Source of the DNA: an uncultured Candidatus Actinomarina sp.
GTDB lineage: Bacteria; Actinomycetota; Acidimicrobiia; Actinomarinales; Actinomarinaceae
Assembly (NCBI GenBank): GCA_902625455.1
Contig: CACOBL010000001.1
Location: 432,191-496,190, forward strand
DNA: 64,000 nt
Direction of reading: 5' to 3'
Shown in pieces: positions 45,708 to 55,201 of the stretch. How positions within the stretch are numbered: position 1 is the first letter of the stretch; every line of letters begins with the position of its first letter. The position numbers were made by a program, and so were the translations under genes. The notes under the pieces are model-generated. The model made no database searches. It saw nothing but the letters and a program-made list of their open reading frames with translations, and was not told the origin of the DNA.

Positions 45708-46536
45708 TTTCATAAGATTAGAAAATTCTAATTTACTTGTTTTGGTTGATGTAAATTATGGTGGAAAAATTGTTAAATTAATAAATAAAGATAATGGAAG
45801 TAATTGGGTGTGGTTTAATGATTCCAAATATTCAAAATATTCTCCAACTGAATTCTCGGATTATGATTCACAATGGATTGGAGGTTATGAAGAATTATAT
45901 CCTAATGATAAGGTTGAACTTATTATTGGTAAACAGGCACCTGATCATGGAGAGCTTTGGTCATCGTCCTGGGAAATAATTAACAATACAACTACAACAC
46001 TTGAGATTAAGTGCGAGGGATATTTTTCCAATTCAACCATAATTAAAAAAATTGAGCTTATTGGCAATAAATTATTGGTTAATTTTGAGATAAAAGAAAT
46101 TAAAATTAAAAATTATTTATTCAAACTCCATCTTGCTTTACCGGTAAATAGTCATGTAGTTAAATTTAAATTTGAATCTTTTAAAAAAGTAGACCATCAA
46201 TTTGGAAATATAGTACAAGACGATAATCTAAAAGATTTCTTAACCTCTATAAATGCTGATGAAGGAAGAAATGACTTTGTGTATTTTTATGGCATAGATA
46301 GTGAAATTAAAATATTCGATCAAAACAACAATGTTTGTATCCTAGAATACGACAAAGTCACGTTACCATATTTTTGGATATTTCAATCGAGGGGAGGTTG
46401 GAATAATTTAAATGTAAATGTTTTAGAGCCATGTAATTCCGGCTTAAAAGATATTCAAACAGCTGTAAAAAATAATTTAATTTACATACCTAATGATAAT
46501 AATTTTTATACTTGGTATACAATTGAGTTAATTTGA
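45688..46536 (+). CDS. Aldose-1-epimerase-like (galactose mutarotase fold) protein
   Basis: A 282-residue all-beta protein. It has RLENSNLLVLVDVNYGGKI at the start, QWIGGYEELYPND, and APDHGELWSSSWEI (about 83-96), which carries the His-Gly-Glu-Leu/Trp pattern of mutarotases. A C-terminal FQSRGGWNNLNVNVLEP follows. It may interconvert anomers of a sugar or bind a glycan. The start is ATG at 45688 or 45700, both overlapping the previous gene. Confidence 0.7.
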   Translation: MIGFMNNFIRLENSNLLVLVDVNYGGKIVKLINKDNGSNWVWFNDSKYSKYSPTEFSDYDSQWIGGYEELYPNDKVELIIGKQAPDHGELWSSSWEIINNTTTTLEIKCEGYFSNSTIIKKIELIGNKLLVNFEIKEIKIKNYLFKLHLALPVNSHVVKFKFESFKKVDHQFGNIVQDDNLKDFLTSINADEGRNDFVYFYGIDSEIKIFDQNNNVCILEYDKVTLPYFWIFQSRGGWNNLNVNVLEPCNSGLKDIQTAVKNNLIYIPNDNNFYTWYTIELI

Positions 46537-47465
46537 ATAAAAAAATTTCAATTGTAGTTAGATGCCTTAATGAAAACGAGAATCTTAAGGTACTTATCCC
46601 ATTAATTTTAAAACAAACTTATAAAGATTTTGAAATAATTTTTGTTGATTCTGGAAGTACAGACGGCAGTTTAGAGACTATAAAAAATTTTTTAAACAAT
46701 TCAGAAAATGTTCAATTAACACATATTAAGAAAGAAGAGTTTACTTTTGGTAAGTCACTAAATATAGGTTTTAGTAAAGCAACAGGGGAGATTGTAATAT
46801 CTTTAAGCGCTCATTGCTTTCCAACTTCAGAGGAATGGCTTAAAAACATAACACAGCCTTTTTCAAATAGCAATATTGGAATTGTATTTGGAAAGCAATC
46901 TCCACATGAAAATACAAGATTTTCTGAGGCATCAGTTCAGCAAAAATGGTTTTCTGGTGAATCTATGGTGAGAGAGGAAATTTTTTTGAACAATGGAAAT
47001 GCCGCATATAGAAAAAGCTTATGGGAAGAAATTAAATTTGATGAAAAATTAACAGGTTTAGAAGATATAAATTTTGGTCTTTATGCAAAATCTAAAGGTT
47101 GGCAATTGTATTACTCAAATGAATCAGATGTTCAACATTTACACAAAGAAAATTATATGACTATAAGAAATAGATATAGAAGAGAGGCTGAAGCTCTAAA
47201 AATTATTTTTGATGAACATAAAATTTTTACAAGTCAATATAATCTAAAATTATACAATTCAACTCTTGTTGCTTGTATACAAGGATTTTTTAGGGGAATT
47301 ATTTTTGATATTAGAAAGAAAAGATATTCAAAATTACCATATAACAATTTAGTTGATATTTTAAAATATAGATACAATCAATTTTATGGAACATATAAAG
47401 GCTTTTATAAAACGATTGATAAGAATAAAATGACAGAAATGTATTTTTACCCACCTGAAATATGA
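46533..47465 (+). CDS. Family 2 glycosyltransferase
   Basis: A 310-residue GT-A enzyme. ISIVVRCLNENENLKVLIP opens the nucleotide-sugar fold, FVDSGSTDGSLETI is the donor loop, LSAHCFP replaces the usual DxD-type metal motif, and NAAYRKSLW and LEDINFGL match the acceptor side. It builds a surface glycan; the sugar is not known. The start is TTG, overlapping the previous stop by 4 bases, and the stop overlaps the ATG of the next gene. Confidence 0.88.
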   Translation: MNKKISIVVRCLNENENLKVLIPLILKQTYKDFEIIFVDSGSTDGSLETIKNFLNNSENVQLTHIKKEEFTFGKSLNIGFSKATGEIVISLSAHCFPTSEEWLKNITQPFSNSNIGIVFGKQSPHENTRFSEASVQQKWFSGESMVREEIFLNNGNAAYRKSLWEEIKFDEKLTGLEDINFGLYAKSKGWQLYYSNESDVQHLHKENYMTIRNRYRREAEALKIIFDEHKIFTSQYNLKLYNSTLVACIQGFFRGIIFDIRKKRYSKLPYNNLVDILKYRYNQFYGTYKGFYKTIDKNKMTEMYFYPPEI

Positions 47466-48112
47466 TTACAGCTTTGATTCCAATTAAAAGAAATTCTCAG
47501 AGAATTCCTAATAAAAATTTTCTAGAAATTAACTCAAAGCCACTGTTTTTCTGGATTATAGATAGCTTACTGAATTCTGAATTTGTTGATGAAATAGTTA
47601 TTAATTATGACGATGATTACACATTACAAGAAGTATCAAAATATTTTGATTCCATTAAATTTTGCAAAAGGCCTGACAAATTACTTGGAGATGATATTTC
47701 TATGAATAAAATAATTGAATCAAGTCTTAAAGATTGCACTAACGAAACCATTATACAAGTTCATACAACCAGCCCATTACTAAAAACAAAAACAATAGAT
47801 AAAGCTATTAAATTTCATCTTGATAAGAAGCAAGATATTTTTTCTGTTAATAAATTATATGAAAGATTTTATGACAAAGATTTAAGGCCTATAAATCACG
47901 ATATAAACACTTTGGTTCAGACCCAAGACTTGGAGCCTTTGTATGTTGAAAATTCAGCTTTTTACATTTTTACTAAAGAAAATTTTAGACAGAACAACAA
48001 TAGAATAAATGATAAATCTGATATTTTTGAAGTAATTTTTCCTGAAAATATTGATATTGATAATTTTGAAGATTTTGAATTAGCAAGAATATTTTTAGAA
48101 AAAAATATATGA
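47462..48112 (+). CDS. Second CMP-sugar synthetase (NeuA/KdsB-like cytidylyltransferase)
   Basis: A 216-residue protein of the acylneuraminate cytidylyltransferase family. ITALIPIKRNSQRIPNKNF is the CTP loop, in which the usual ARGGSKG is changed to KRNSQR. It also has QVHTTSPLLKTKTID and ENIDIDNFEDFELA for metal binding. With the NeuB-cupin fusion at 38800 it suggests a second acidic sugar donor. It overlaps the next gene by 4 bases (ATGA). Confidence 0.85.
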   Translation: MITALIPIKRNSQRIPNKNFLEINSKPLFFWIIDSLLNSEFVDEIVINYDDDYTLQEVSKYFDSIKFCKRPDKLLGDDISMNKIIESSLKDCTNETIIQVHTTSPLLKTKTIDKAIKFHLDKKQDIFSVNKLYERFYDKDLRPINHDINTLVQTQDLEPLYVENSAFYIFTKENFRQNNNRINDKSDIFEVIFPENIDIDNFEDFELARIFLEKNI

Positions 48113-49032
48113 ATATCGTAGTTACTTGTCCAAGATATTTTTCTGAATTAAATAATTTAAACAATTTGTTAAGCAAACATGCTATAAAGATTGACTTCAT
48201 GGAACCTAATGGCCAAGGATTTTCATTAAATGAAATGAAACTGAACTTGAAAGAAGCATCAATAGCTGTTGTAGGAGATGACCAGATAGATGATTCTTTA
48301 TTAGACGAATGTAAGAATCTAGAACTAATTATTAAGTGGGGAGCTGGAGTAGATAATATAAACATCACAAATACAAAACCCAAAGTACTAAATAGTCCAG
48401 GAGATATTTATAAAGACGTAGCTGAACATACAGTTTTTCTAATTGGTTCGCTTTTAAAAAATATTCCTGATATTCATCACCAAATTATTATTAACAATTT
48501 ATGGCATAAACCAACAGGTACAAGAATAATGAATAAAGACATCGGCTTTATAGGCTTCGGGAGAATAGGCCAACAAACTGCAAAGATTTTAACTTCATTT
48601 GGAGCTAATATTTATTTTTATGATCCGTTTGTTGAAAACGTAGAAAATGACTTAGGAAAGAAAAAAGATATCGAATACATTAAAGAAAATAGTGATATTT
48701 TAGTTATCACTGCTTCATTAACAAACAGTACTAAAAATTTATTAGACAAAAGTTTTTTTAATAGTCTTGGTAAGAAACCCTATATTGTTAACGTTTCAAG
48801 GGGGCAGATTATTAATGAAAAGGATTTAATTAATGCAGTAAAACACAATTTAATCTCAGGTTGTGCCTTAGACGTCTTTGAAGAAGAACCAATTAGTAAT
48901 TCAAATGATCTTAAAATGTTTGAAAACGTAATATTTTCAACTCATAATGCATCAAACACTATAGAAGCAAATAATTCAGTAAACCAACAAGTTACAGATA
49001 CTTTATTAAAATGGATTAGTGAGCAAAACTGA
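48109..49032 (+). CDS. D-isomer-specific 2-hydroxyacid dehydrogenase
   Basis: A 307-residue NAD-dependent enzyme of the phosphoglycerate dehydrogenase type. The Rossmann loop is GFIGFGRIGQQTAKIL (about 144-159). Catalytic-region stretches are NVSRGQIINEKDL (Arg), DVFEEEP (Glu) and STHNASNT (His). It has no ACT domain, so it is probably not SerA. In this operon it may oxidise or reduce a sugar-acid intermediate. It overlaps the SDR gene by 14 bases. Confidence 0.88.
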   Translation: MNIVVTCPRYFSELNNLNNLLSKHAIKIDFMEPNGQGFSLNEMKLNLKEASIAVVGDDQIDDSLLDECKNLELIIKWGAGVDNINITNTKPKVLNSPGDIYKDVAEHTVFLIGSLLKNIPDIHHQIIINNLWHKPTGTRIMNKDIGFIGFGRIGQQTAKILTSFGANIYFYDPFVENVENDLGKKKDIEYIKENSDILVITASLTNSTKNLLDKSFFNSLGKKPYIVNVSRGQIINEKDLINAVKHNLISGCALDVFEEEPISNSNDLKMFENVIFSTHNASNTIEANNSVNQQVTDTLLKWISEQN

Positions 49033-49729
49033 AAATTACTATTTAATAACAGGATCAAGTTCTGGACTTGGCGAAGCTCTTTCTAAACAATTAAAAAATA
49101 GTGGTTTTAACACTTTAGGAATAGATAAAACAGAAGGAATACATACTGACATTAATATTGATTTATCTAATATCTCAAATAAAAATGTTTTGGATATCAA
49201 AAATTTTTTAAATGGGAAAAAGATTAATTCTATAGTGCATTGTGCAGCAGTTCAAAAAAATTCAAGTAATGATATTGATGATATTTCAGCAACATTTGAT
49301 GAAGTTTTTTCAGTTAATGTAAAATCAATCTATCTTTTAGTAAAGACTTTAGAAAATGAATTTAGTGATTTTTCTAAATTATGTATAGTCTCTTCTGTTC
49401 ACGCAAAAGCTACAACCAAAGATAATACGCTTTATTCGTCAAGTAAATCTGCAATACAAGGATTGGTCAATGGACTTACAATTGAAAAAAATGAAAAGAT
49501 GTCAATTTTTGAGCTAATTCTTGGTGCAATGGATTCTCCAATGCTGACAGATAATCTTGATAAAAAAGAAATTCAAAACCTAATCAATGAACTGCCATCA
49601 AAAAAAATATTGGAACCAGTTGAGGTAGCAAATTTTATAATTGACCTGCTTAACCAACATGCAAAAATTTTGCATGGGTCAAGCATTACAGTTGATAACG
49701 GAGTTTTAAGTAAGCTACCAACTAAATAA
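49019..49729 (+). CDS. Short-chain dehydrogenase/reductase
   Basis: A 236-residue classical SDR. The cofactor motif is TGSSSGLG (near 11-18), HCAAVQ replaces NNAG, the catalytic Ser lies in IVSSVHAK, and Tyr and Lys in YSSSKSA (about 139-143). It probably acts on the same sugar-acid pathway as the dehydrogenase upstream, with which it overlaps. The start is GTG. Confidence 0.88.
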   Translation: MSKTENYYLITGSSSGLGEALSKQLKNSGFNTLGIDKTEGIHTDINIDLSNISNKNVLDIKNFLNGKKINSIVHCAAVQKNSSNDIDDISATFDEVFSVNVKSIYLLVKTLENEFSDFSKLCIVSSVHAKATTKDNTLYSSSKSAIQGLVNGLTIEKNEKMSIFELILGAMDSPMLTDNLDKKEIQNLINELPSKKILEPVEVANFIIDLLNQHAKILHGSSITVDNGVLSKLPTK

Positions 49730-49733
49730 AAAA

Positions 49734-51971
49734 ATGAGTGTGTTTTTAACAAATAAAAAAACATTAGCTTACTTTGTTCCATTATTTTTAATATTCTTTC
49801 CAATAAATAAAAAATATGGGTTAAATGGATTTCCATTTGAAAGTAAGTTAGAAGTTGTACTCTTTATTATTTTTTTATGTTTGCCATTTTTGATAAAACA
49901 ATCAGACTCAATTTCTGAAAAACATTTTCGTTTAATTATGTTTCTTGCAATCATATTTTTTTTAATTCAAATGTTTTCAGATAATGATGATTACAAGGCT
50001 TGTTACAAAACTGAATTTACTCCAACATCAAATTTTGAAATGAATTTTAACATTGCAGACAGTTGTCAATTTAGTTTTGACAAGCCCTTCGATGGAAGCA
50101 TTACGCGTAATGATTATTTTTTAAATTTTAATCAAGACCCCAAAAATAATAAAAGCATTGAATATACAAATTGGAATTTATATTTTTTAAATCAAACTGG
50201 ATTTAATTTTTATGAAAAGAGTTTCTACGGGGGAAGCAATGATTTAGACATACCTATTCATTGGATATCAAAAGATGATAAGTTTTCAAGAGTCACTTAT
50301 AACGAATATGTTGAAATTAAAAAGAAAGAGGACGTTCGAGATTATGAATATGGATTTACTAATTTAATTCTTCCCCTAGAACCCTCAAGAAGCTGGCTAT
50401 CGTTTGGAGTAAATTGGTCGTCTGAAAGTTATAACAAATTTAGAGAACAAATGAAAATTTCTTATGTTGGTGAAGTTACGGTTACTGTTAATGGTGAACA
50501 AATAAATTTAGAACCATCTTACACAAAATCAAAAAGTCATACTTTACTAGTACCTGTCGGAGCAGAAGTTGAAATTGATTATTTTTATCGGTTTAACGGA
50601 CTAATTAATAGTATCCCTAGCATTCCATATGCCTCTTTTAATCTAACCGATTTAGATGACAATCCTATTAATATTTATGAATCTAACAGTTCAAGAGTAT
50701 TTGAGCTTATCTCTTCATTTATTTTTCTATCAATTATTCTTTTGATCTCCTATTTTATATATTCAAAAAATAGGATTCTTGGTCTTAACTTTACTATTGG
50801 TATTTTTGGGATTTTATTTTTAGAGTTTTTACCAAATTCATATGCAGACATCGTAGAAATTTTAGTAATTTTAATTGCAATCATCTTTATTGCAATTAAA
50901 CAGGAGTATAAGATTCAAAACTTTCTTTCATCTATATTAGTAATCTCTATTTCCTCAGTAAAAAACTTAAATTTGAATAATAACGTTCTATATTCTCTTG
51001 GAGGATCTGATCCGCTTAAATATGAAAGTTGGTCTCAACAGATAGTTTTTTTACGATCTTTACAAGGAGGCGAAGACATCTACCTCTACCAGCCTGGATA
51101 CAGATACTTGTTATCTCTATTCCATTTATTTTTCGGGGACAGTCATTTGTCTATAGTTATATTCTTCAGATTCATAATAGTTTTATTGATATTTTCAATA
51201 TTTTTAAAGCTTTTTAAAAAATATAATGAACAAGTATATTTTCTAGGTTTTAATTTTCTATTAACTTATATATTTCTTTCTACTTATAGTTCTAAACTAA
51301 ATTTGTTCTCATCTCTATCAGAATGGCCTACTTGGATTTTAGGACTTACATTTTTAAATATTTTTTTAATGCTGGAATTTAGTTCTAGAAACCTACACAT
51401 AATGTATTTTCTTTTGGGTGCTTGTTTTTTTATTCGTGAAAATCAATTTCCAGGCATAATTTATTTAGTTTTCTTAATTTTCTTTTTATCAAAAAATAAA
51501 AAGATATTTTTCAGACCTATCGCTATTTTTGCATTTTTTCTCATTCTTCCTTTTCTACATAATTTTATTTATGGCGGGGAGTTTGTTTTAGAAAAAAATA
51601 TATTTAGAAGTGACGTCTTTTATTTATCCCCCATAGATCTATTATTAAATTTTTCAGCAGTATATGAAAAATTTATATTTCAGTTGAATTATCTTATAGC
51701 AAATCCACTAAATGACGGTGTGAGGCTAATGTCAGGTAAAATATTTCCTATTACTGTAAGCCTGATAATTCTTCAATTCTTTTTTGTTTTTGCTAAAAGA
51801 AATAAAAACCTCAATAACTTTTTGTATTTTATTGTTCCGTTCGCTTTTTTAGGACCCCATCTTTTTTATCAAGTACATACATATTTTCCAAGACATATTA
51901 TTCAAGGGTATATTTTTATGATCGCTTCTACAATTATGATTAATTTAAATAGAAAGAATAATGTTTACTAA
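49734..51971 (+). CDS. Large polytopic membrane protein, glycan-assembly type
   Basis: A 745-residue protein. A first pair of membrane helices is followed by a beta-rich outer domain (about 85-300) and then about eleven more membrane segments. The loop LGGSDPLKYESWSQQI and GGEDIYLYQPGYRYLL (about 422-462) resembles the first outer loops of GT-C enzymes. A transferase that uses a polyprenyl-linked sugar is likely; no family is firm. Its stop TAA shares one base with the ATG of a 43-codon frame at 51971. Confidence 0.55.
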   Translation: MSVFLTNKKTLAYFVPLFLIFFPINKKYGLNGFPFESKLEVVLFIIFLCLPFLIKQSDSISEKHFRLIMFLAIIFFLIQMFSDNDDYKACYKTEFTPTSNFEMNFNIADSCQFSFDKPFDGSITRNDYFLNFNQDPKNNKSIEYTNWNLYFLNQTGFNFYEKSFYGGSNDLDIPIHWISKDDKFSRVTYNEYVEIKKKEDVRDYEYGFTNLILPLEPSRSWLSFGVNWSSESYNKFREQMKISYVGEVTVTVNGEQINLEPSYTKSKSHTLLVPVGAEVEIDYFYRFNGLINSIPSIPYASFNLTDLDDNPINIYESNSSRVFELISSFIFLSIILLISYFIYSKNRILGLNFTIGIFGILFLEFLPNSYADIVEILVILIAIIFIAIKQEYKIQNFLSSILVISISSVKNLNLNNNVLYSLGGSDPLKYESWSQQIVFLRSLQGGEDIYLYQPGYRYLLSLFHLFFGDSHLSIVIFFRFIIVLLIFSIFLKLFKKYNEQVYFLGFNFLLTYIFLSTYSSKLNLFSSLSEWPTWILGLTFLNIFLMLEFSSRNLHIMYFLLGACFFIRENQFPGIIYLVFLIFFLSKNKKIFFRPIAIFAFFLILPFLHNFIYGGEFVLEKNIFRSDVFYLSPIDLLLNFSAVYEKFIFQLNYLIANPLNDGVRLMSGKIFPITVSLIILQFFFVFAKRNKNLNNFLYFIVPFAFLGPHLFYQVHTYFPRHIIQGYIFMIASTIMINLNRKNNVY

Positions 51972-52102
51972 TGTATTTATCATTACAGTTCATAAACTCT
52001 ACCTTTATAAAACATATATTTTATAACCAAAACTTTAAAGAGAAACATTACACAATCGATGTTTTTTGTGATTTAATGTGTATTAATATTTCACTTGACT
52101 AA
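51971..52102 (+). CDS. Possible 43-residue small protein
   Basis: A 44-codon frame from ATG to TAA exactly fills the gap between two large membrane-protein genes. It joins each through a TAATG one-base overlap, the arrangement used for coupled translation. The product has mixed aromatic and hydrophobic residues, two Cys and no known motif. It may be a chance frame lying over a promoter. Confidence 0.3.
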   Translation: MYLSLQFINSTFIKHIFYNQNFKEKHYTIDVFCDLMCINISLD

Positions 52103-54111
52103 TGAAAAAAGAATTTAAGCTTTTAACATCAAATAAAATACTTGTATTTGCAGCCCTAATCACCATCTTCTATATTTTTTCTGACTGTAATAATTTTGTA
52201 TTTTTTGAATATTTTAAATTAAAAATATCTAATATTGAGAGCTTTAATCTATTAAAAATTAATACGCAATTTGTTTCAAATACTAATCAAAATTTATTCT
52301 GTTATCTAACAGTGTCTGAAGTTATTACAAATCAATCTGGAGATCCTGAGTTACTCAAAATATATTTACCTAGAGTTAGTAGGGTAATTCTGCAACAAGT
52401 CTTATTGTTCTTATTTTTTTCTTATGTACTAATGGGCAAATCAGATATCAAAAATATATTAAAAGGATTAAACAATCAATTTATAGCAATTACAGGTTTT
52501 GGTGCTGTTATTAGTTATTTTGTTGTATCAATTTATGTAAACTTTGAAGAAAATATTTATATCTATGTATTTATTGCTTTCTCTATTTTGAAATCTTTTA
52601 TCATATATAGTTACTCAGTCAATAATTCATTTCATTTAAGATTATTTATTCTGTGTCTATTTCCATTTTTTAGTACTGGATATGGCATTCCATGGTTTTT
52701 TGATTTTTTACTATATTATTTTCTTTTTAACTATTTTAAAAAACACAAATTCTATAAGAGAAATATTATTTTTATACTATCTTGTTGTTCTTTAATTCTT
52801 AGTTTCATATCTCCAATTTTAAATTCTCCAAGTTTAGAAACCAGCATCATTAATAATCCATCAGAGCTTGAAATAATTGTTGATAATGTTGATTTCGAAA
52901 ATTCTAGAAAAACTTATCTAGAACGTAAAGATATTAGATATTTAAAAAACAACATTAACGACCTAAATAATTCAGAAATCAAATCTACTGTAATAAATCT
53001 TTCAAAAAATTTAAAGGACGTTGATTATCCAAATAGATGGAATATCATGGTGTCTTTTTTACCAGATTTTAAATACCATATTCCAAGTGCATTGTGGTAC
53101 TTGGTGTCTATATTTTTATTTTTTGAAGTTTTCTATTCTATTAAGTTATCCAGCATTAATGAATTAAAAACAGAACTCAACAGAAGCGCAAATATTTTAA
53201 TTTTTTATCCTATGCTGTCAATTTTTTTGGGAATAAGTAATTTTTTTAATTCATTTTCTGAGTTGATATTTTTTCTAACTAGACGAGCAGAGTTATTAAC
53301 TTTTGGAGAGATACAAACCTGGAGGGGAATTAATACGCATTACGAAGTTTTTGGAAATTTGCAACTTTTTAGTTTATGCTTTTTTTTGTTAAATTATTAT
53401 TTTAATCGATCTTCCAAAAATTATTTATACATAATCTTTTCAATCACTTCGACTCTACTTTCACAATCAAGGTTCAATACCCTAGTGTTAATAATTTTAC
53501 TTTTTATTGTTGTGATTATTTTTTATAAAAATTATGCAAAGGAATTGGTAGTAATCATTTTAATAACCTCAGTCATTTTTCAAACTATTCCAACATTTGA
53601 CAGGGATGAACCTTTTTTTATTGACGAAGACACTTCTTCAGAAGTTATTTTTAGTGAGGATGTAATCAAAAGTGAATATGGTTTTGAATTTATAAGTGAC
53701 AGGCTTAATAGAACTTTACCTTGGACAATGTTTGCCTCCGGTTACAAACCAAGTACCATAGATTTACTATTTGGGCATGGAACAGGTTCTTATCTAAATA
53801 TAATAAAGCTTACAGAGCGCAAATTAGCATCTGGACCCCATTCAGTTCTATTACAAGTATTAAACAAGTTTGGTATTTTTGGCCTTGTGTTGTTAGCGTA
53901 TTCTATTCTAAAGTTACTACTTTCAAGAGTTTTTAATGTTGACACAAACTTAAGAATTGTAATATTTTTATTAGCGTCACTTTTGTTTAGTCTAGAACTT
54001 AAAACAGACTCGTTAATGTTGGCTGATGGAGTTATGATATTTCTTTTTAATTTACTAAATATATCTTTATTACTTAAGATCAACGATAAAACTAGTAACT
54101 CCTCTTATTAA
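52102..54111 (+). CDS. O-antigen polymerase/ligase-like membrane protein (Wzy_C type)
   Basis: A 669-residue protein with about twelve membrane segments. A long outer loop lies at about 255-330 and another near 490-575. LFGHGTGSYLNI and SGPHSVLLQVLNKFGIFGLVLL (about 575-596) match the Wzy/WaaL pattern of a His or Asn before a final helix. It likely polymerises or ligates the island glycan. The start shares one base with the preceding small frame. Confidence 0.7.
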   Translation: MKKEFKLLTSNKILVFAALITIFYIFSDCNNFVFFEYFKLKISNIESFNLLKINTQFVSNTNQNLFCYLTVSEVITNQSGDPELLKIYLPRVSRVILQQVLLFLFFSYVLMGKSDIKNILKGLNNQFIAITGFGAVISYFVVSIYVNFEENIYIYVFIAFSILKSFIIYSYSVNNSFHLRLFILCLFPFFSTGYGIPWFFDFLLYYFLFNYFKKHKFYKRNIIFILSCCSLILSFISPILNSPSLETSIINNPSELEIIVDNVDFENSRKTYLERKDIRYLKNNINDLNNSEIKSTVINLSKNLKDVDYPNRWNIMVSFLPDFKYHIPSALWYLVSIFLFFEVFYSIKLSSINELKTELNRSANILIFYPMLSIFLGISNFFNSFSELIFFLTRRAELLTFGEIQTWRGINTHYEVFGNLQLFSLCFFLLNYYFNRSSKNYLYIIFSITSTLLSQSRFNTLVLIILLFIVVIIFYKNYAKELVVIILITSVIFQTIPTFDRDEPFFIDEDTSSEVIFSEDVIKSEYGFEFISDRLNRTLPWTMFASGYKPSTIDLLFGHGTGSYLNIIKLTERKLASGPHSVLLQVLNKFGIFGLVLLAYSILKLLLSRVFNVDTNLRIVIFLLASLLFSLELKTDSLMLADGVMIFLFNLLNISLLLKINDKTSNSSY

Positions 54112-54164
54112 TTTAGACATAAATTGAGAAGAATCTTTTTCTACAAAGTACAATATTTAATGAA

Positions 54165-55196
54165 ATGAAAGCTTTAATTACTGGTATTACTGGACAAGAC
54201 GGAGCTTATCTATCAGAGTTTCTACTTTCTAAAAACTATGAGGTTCATGGAATAGTAAGGAGATCGTCTTCTTTTAATACAGGCAGAATTGATCACTTAA
54301 TTTCTAAACATACATCAGATGGCAAATTACAACTTTACTACTCAGACTTATTAGATTCATCATCAATAACAAACTTAATTAACAACATTCAACCAGATGA
54401 AATTTATAATTTAGGTGCACAATCTCACGTTGCAGTTTCATTTCAAAACCCTATTCTTACAACCCAACTAGGGACACTTGGATCAATTACTATTTTAGAA
54501 ACTATAAAACATTTAGATAAAAAGGTAAAATTTTATCAGGCATCATCCTCAGAAATGTTCGGAGGAACATCCAAAGAATTGCTTGATGAAAATTCACTTT
54601 TTGATCCTAAGAGCCCTTACGGAGCATCAAAAGTTTTTGCTCATGATATAACAAAAATATACAGAGAATCATACAATGTCTTTGGAGTAAATGGCATACT
54701 TTTTAATCATGAATCTCCACTTCGAGGGGAAACTTTTGTTACTAGAAAAATTTCAAAAGCTGTTGGCAGAATAGCAGCAGGAATTCAGTCAAAATTAACT
54801 TTAGGTAATTTAGATGCAAGCAGAGATTGGGGATATGCAAAAGATTATATTGAAGGAATGTGGCTTATGATGCAATATGATTATCCAGAAGACTGGGTAC
54901 TAGCTACTGGAGTTACTAAAACTGTAAGAGATTTTGCTGAAGAAGCATTTAAGTATGTAAATTTGAACTGGGAAGATTATGTCATTACTTCGGAAAAATA
55001 TTTTAGACCAAATGAAGTTGATTATTTGTTGGGAGATTCTTCAAAAGCAAGGGAAGTATTAAATTGGAAGCCAAGTGTGGACTTCAAAGGCTTAGTAAAG
55101 ATAATGGTTGAACATGATATAAATGAAGCTAAAAAAGACTTTACCTTATTAAAAGATAATTTAATTTCACCAACTTGGGAATATCCTAAACTATAA
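54165..55196 (+). CDS. gmd: GDP-mannose 4,6-dehydratase
   Basis: A 343-residue enzyme giving GDP-4-keto-6-deoxy-D-mannose. It shows ALITGITGQDGAYLSEFLL (NADP loop), VHGIVRRSSSFNTGRIDHL, LGAQSHVAVSF, the catalytic ASSSEMFG and SPYGASK (Tyr and Lys near 152-156), and NHESPLRGETFVTRKI. Length and motifs are typical. The product feeds the fcl-like gene 6 bases downstream, or an aminotransferase for GDP-perosamine. Confidence 0.95.
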   Translation: MKALITGITGQDGAYLSEFLLSKNYEVHGIVRRSSSFNTGRIDHLISKHTSDGKLQLYYSDLLDSSSITNLINNIQPDEIYNLGAQSHVAVSFQNPILTTQLGTLGSITILETIKHLDKKVKFYQASSSEMFGGTSKELLDENSLFDPKSPYGASKVFAHDITKIYRESYNVFGVNGILFNHESPLRGETFVTRKISKAVGRIAAGIQSKLTLGNLDASRDWGYAKDYIEGMWLMMQYDYPEDWVLATGVTKTVRDFAEEAFKYVNLNWEDYVITSEKYFRPNEVDYLLGDSSKAREVLNWKPSVDFKGLVKIMVEHDINEAKKDFTLLKDNLISPTWEYPKL

Positions 55197-55201
55197 AGAT
55201 C

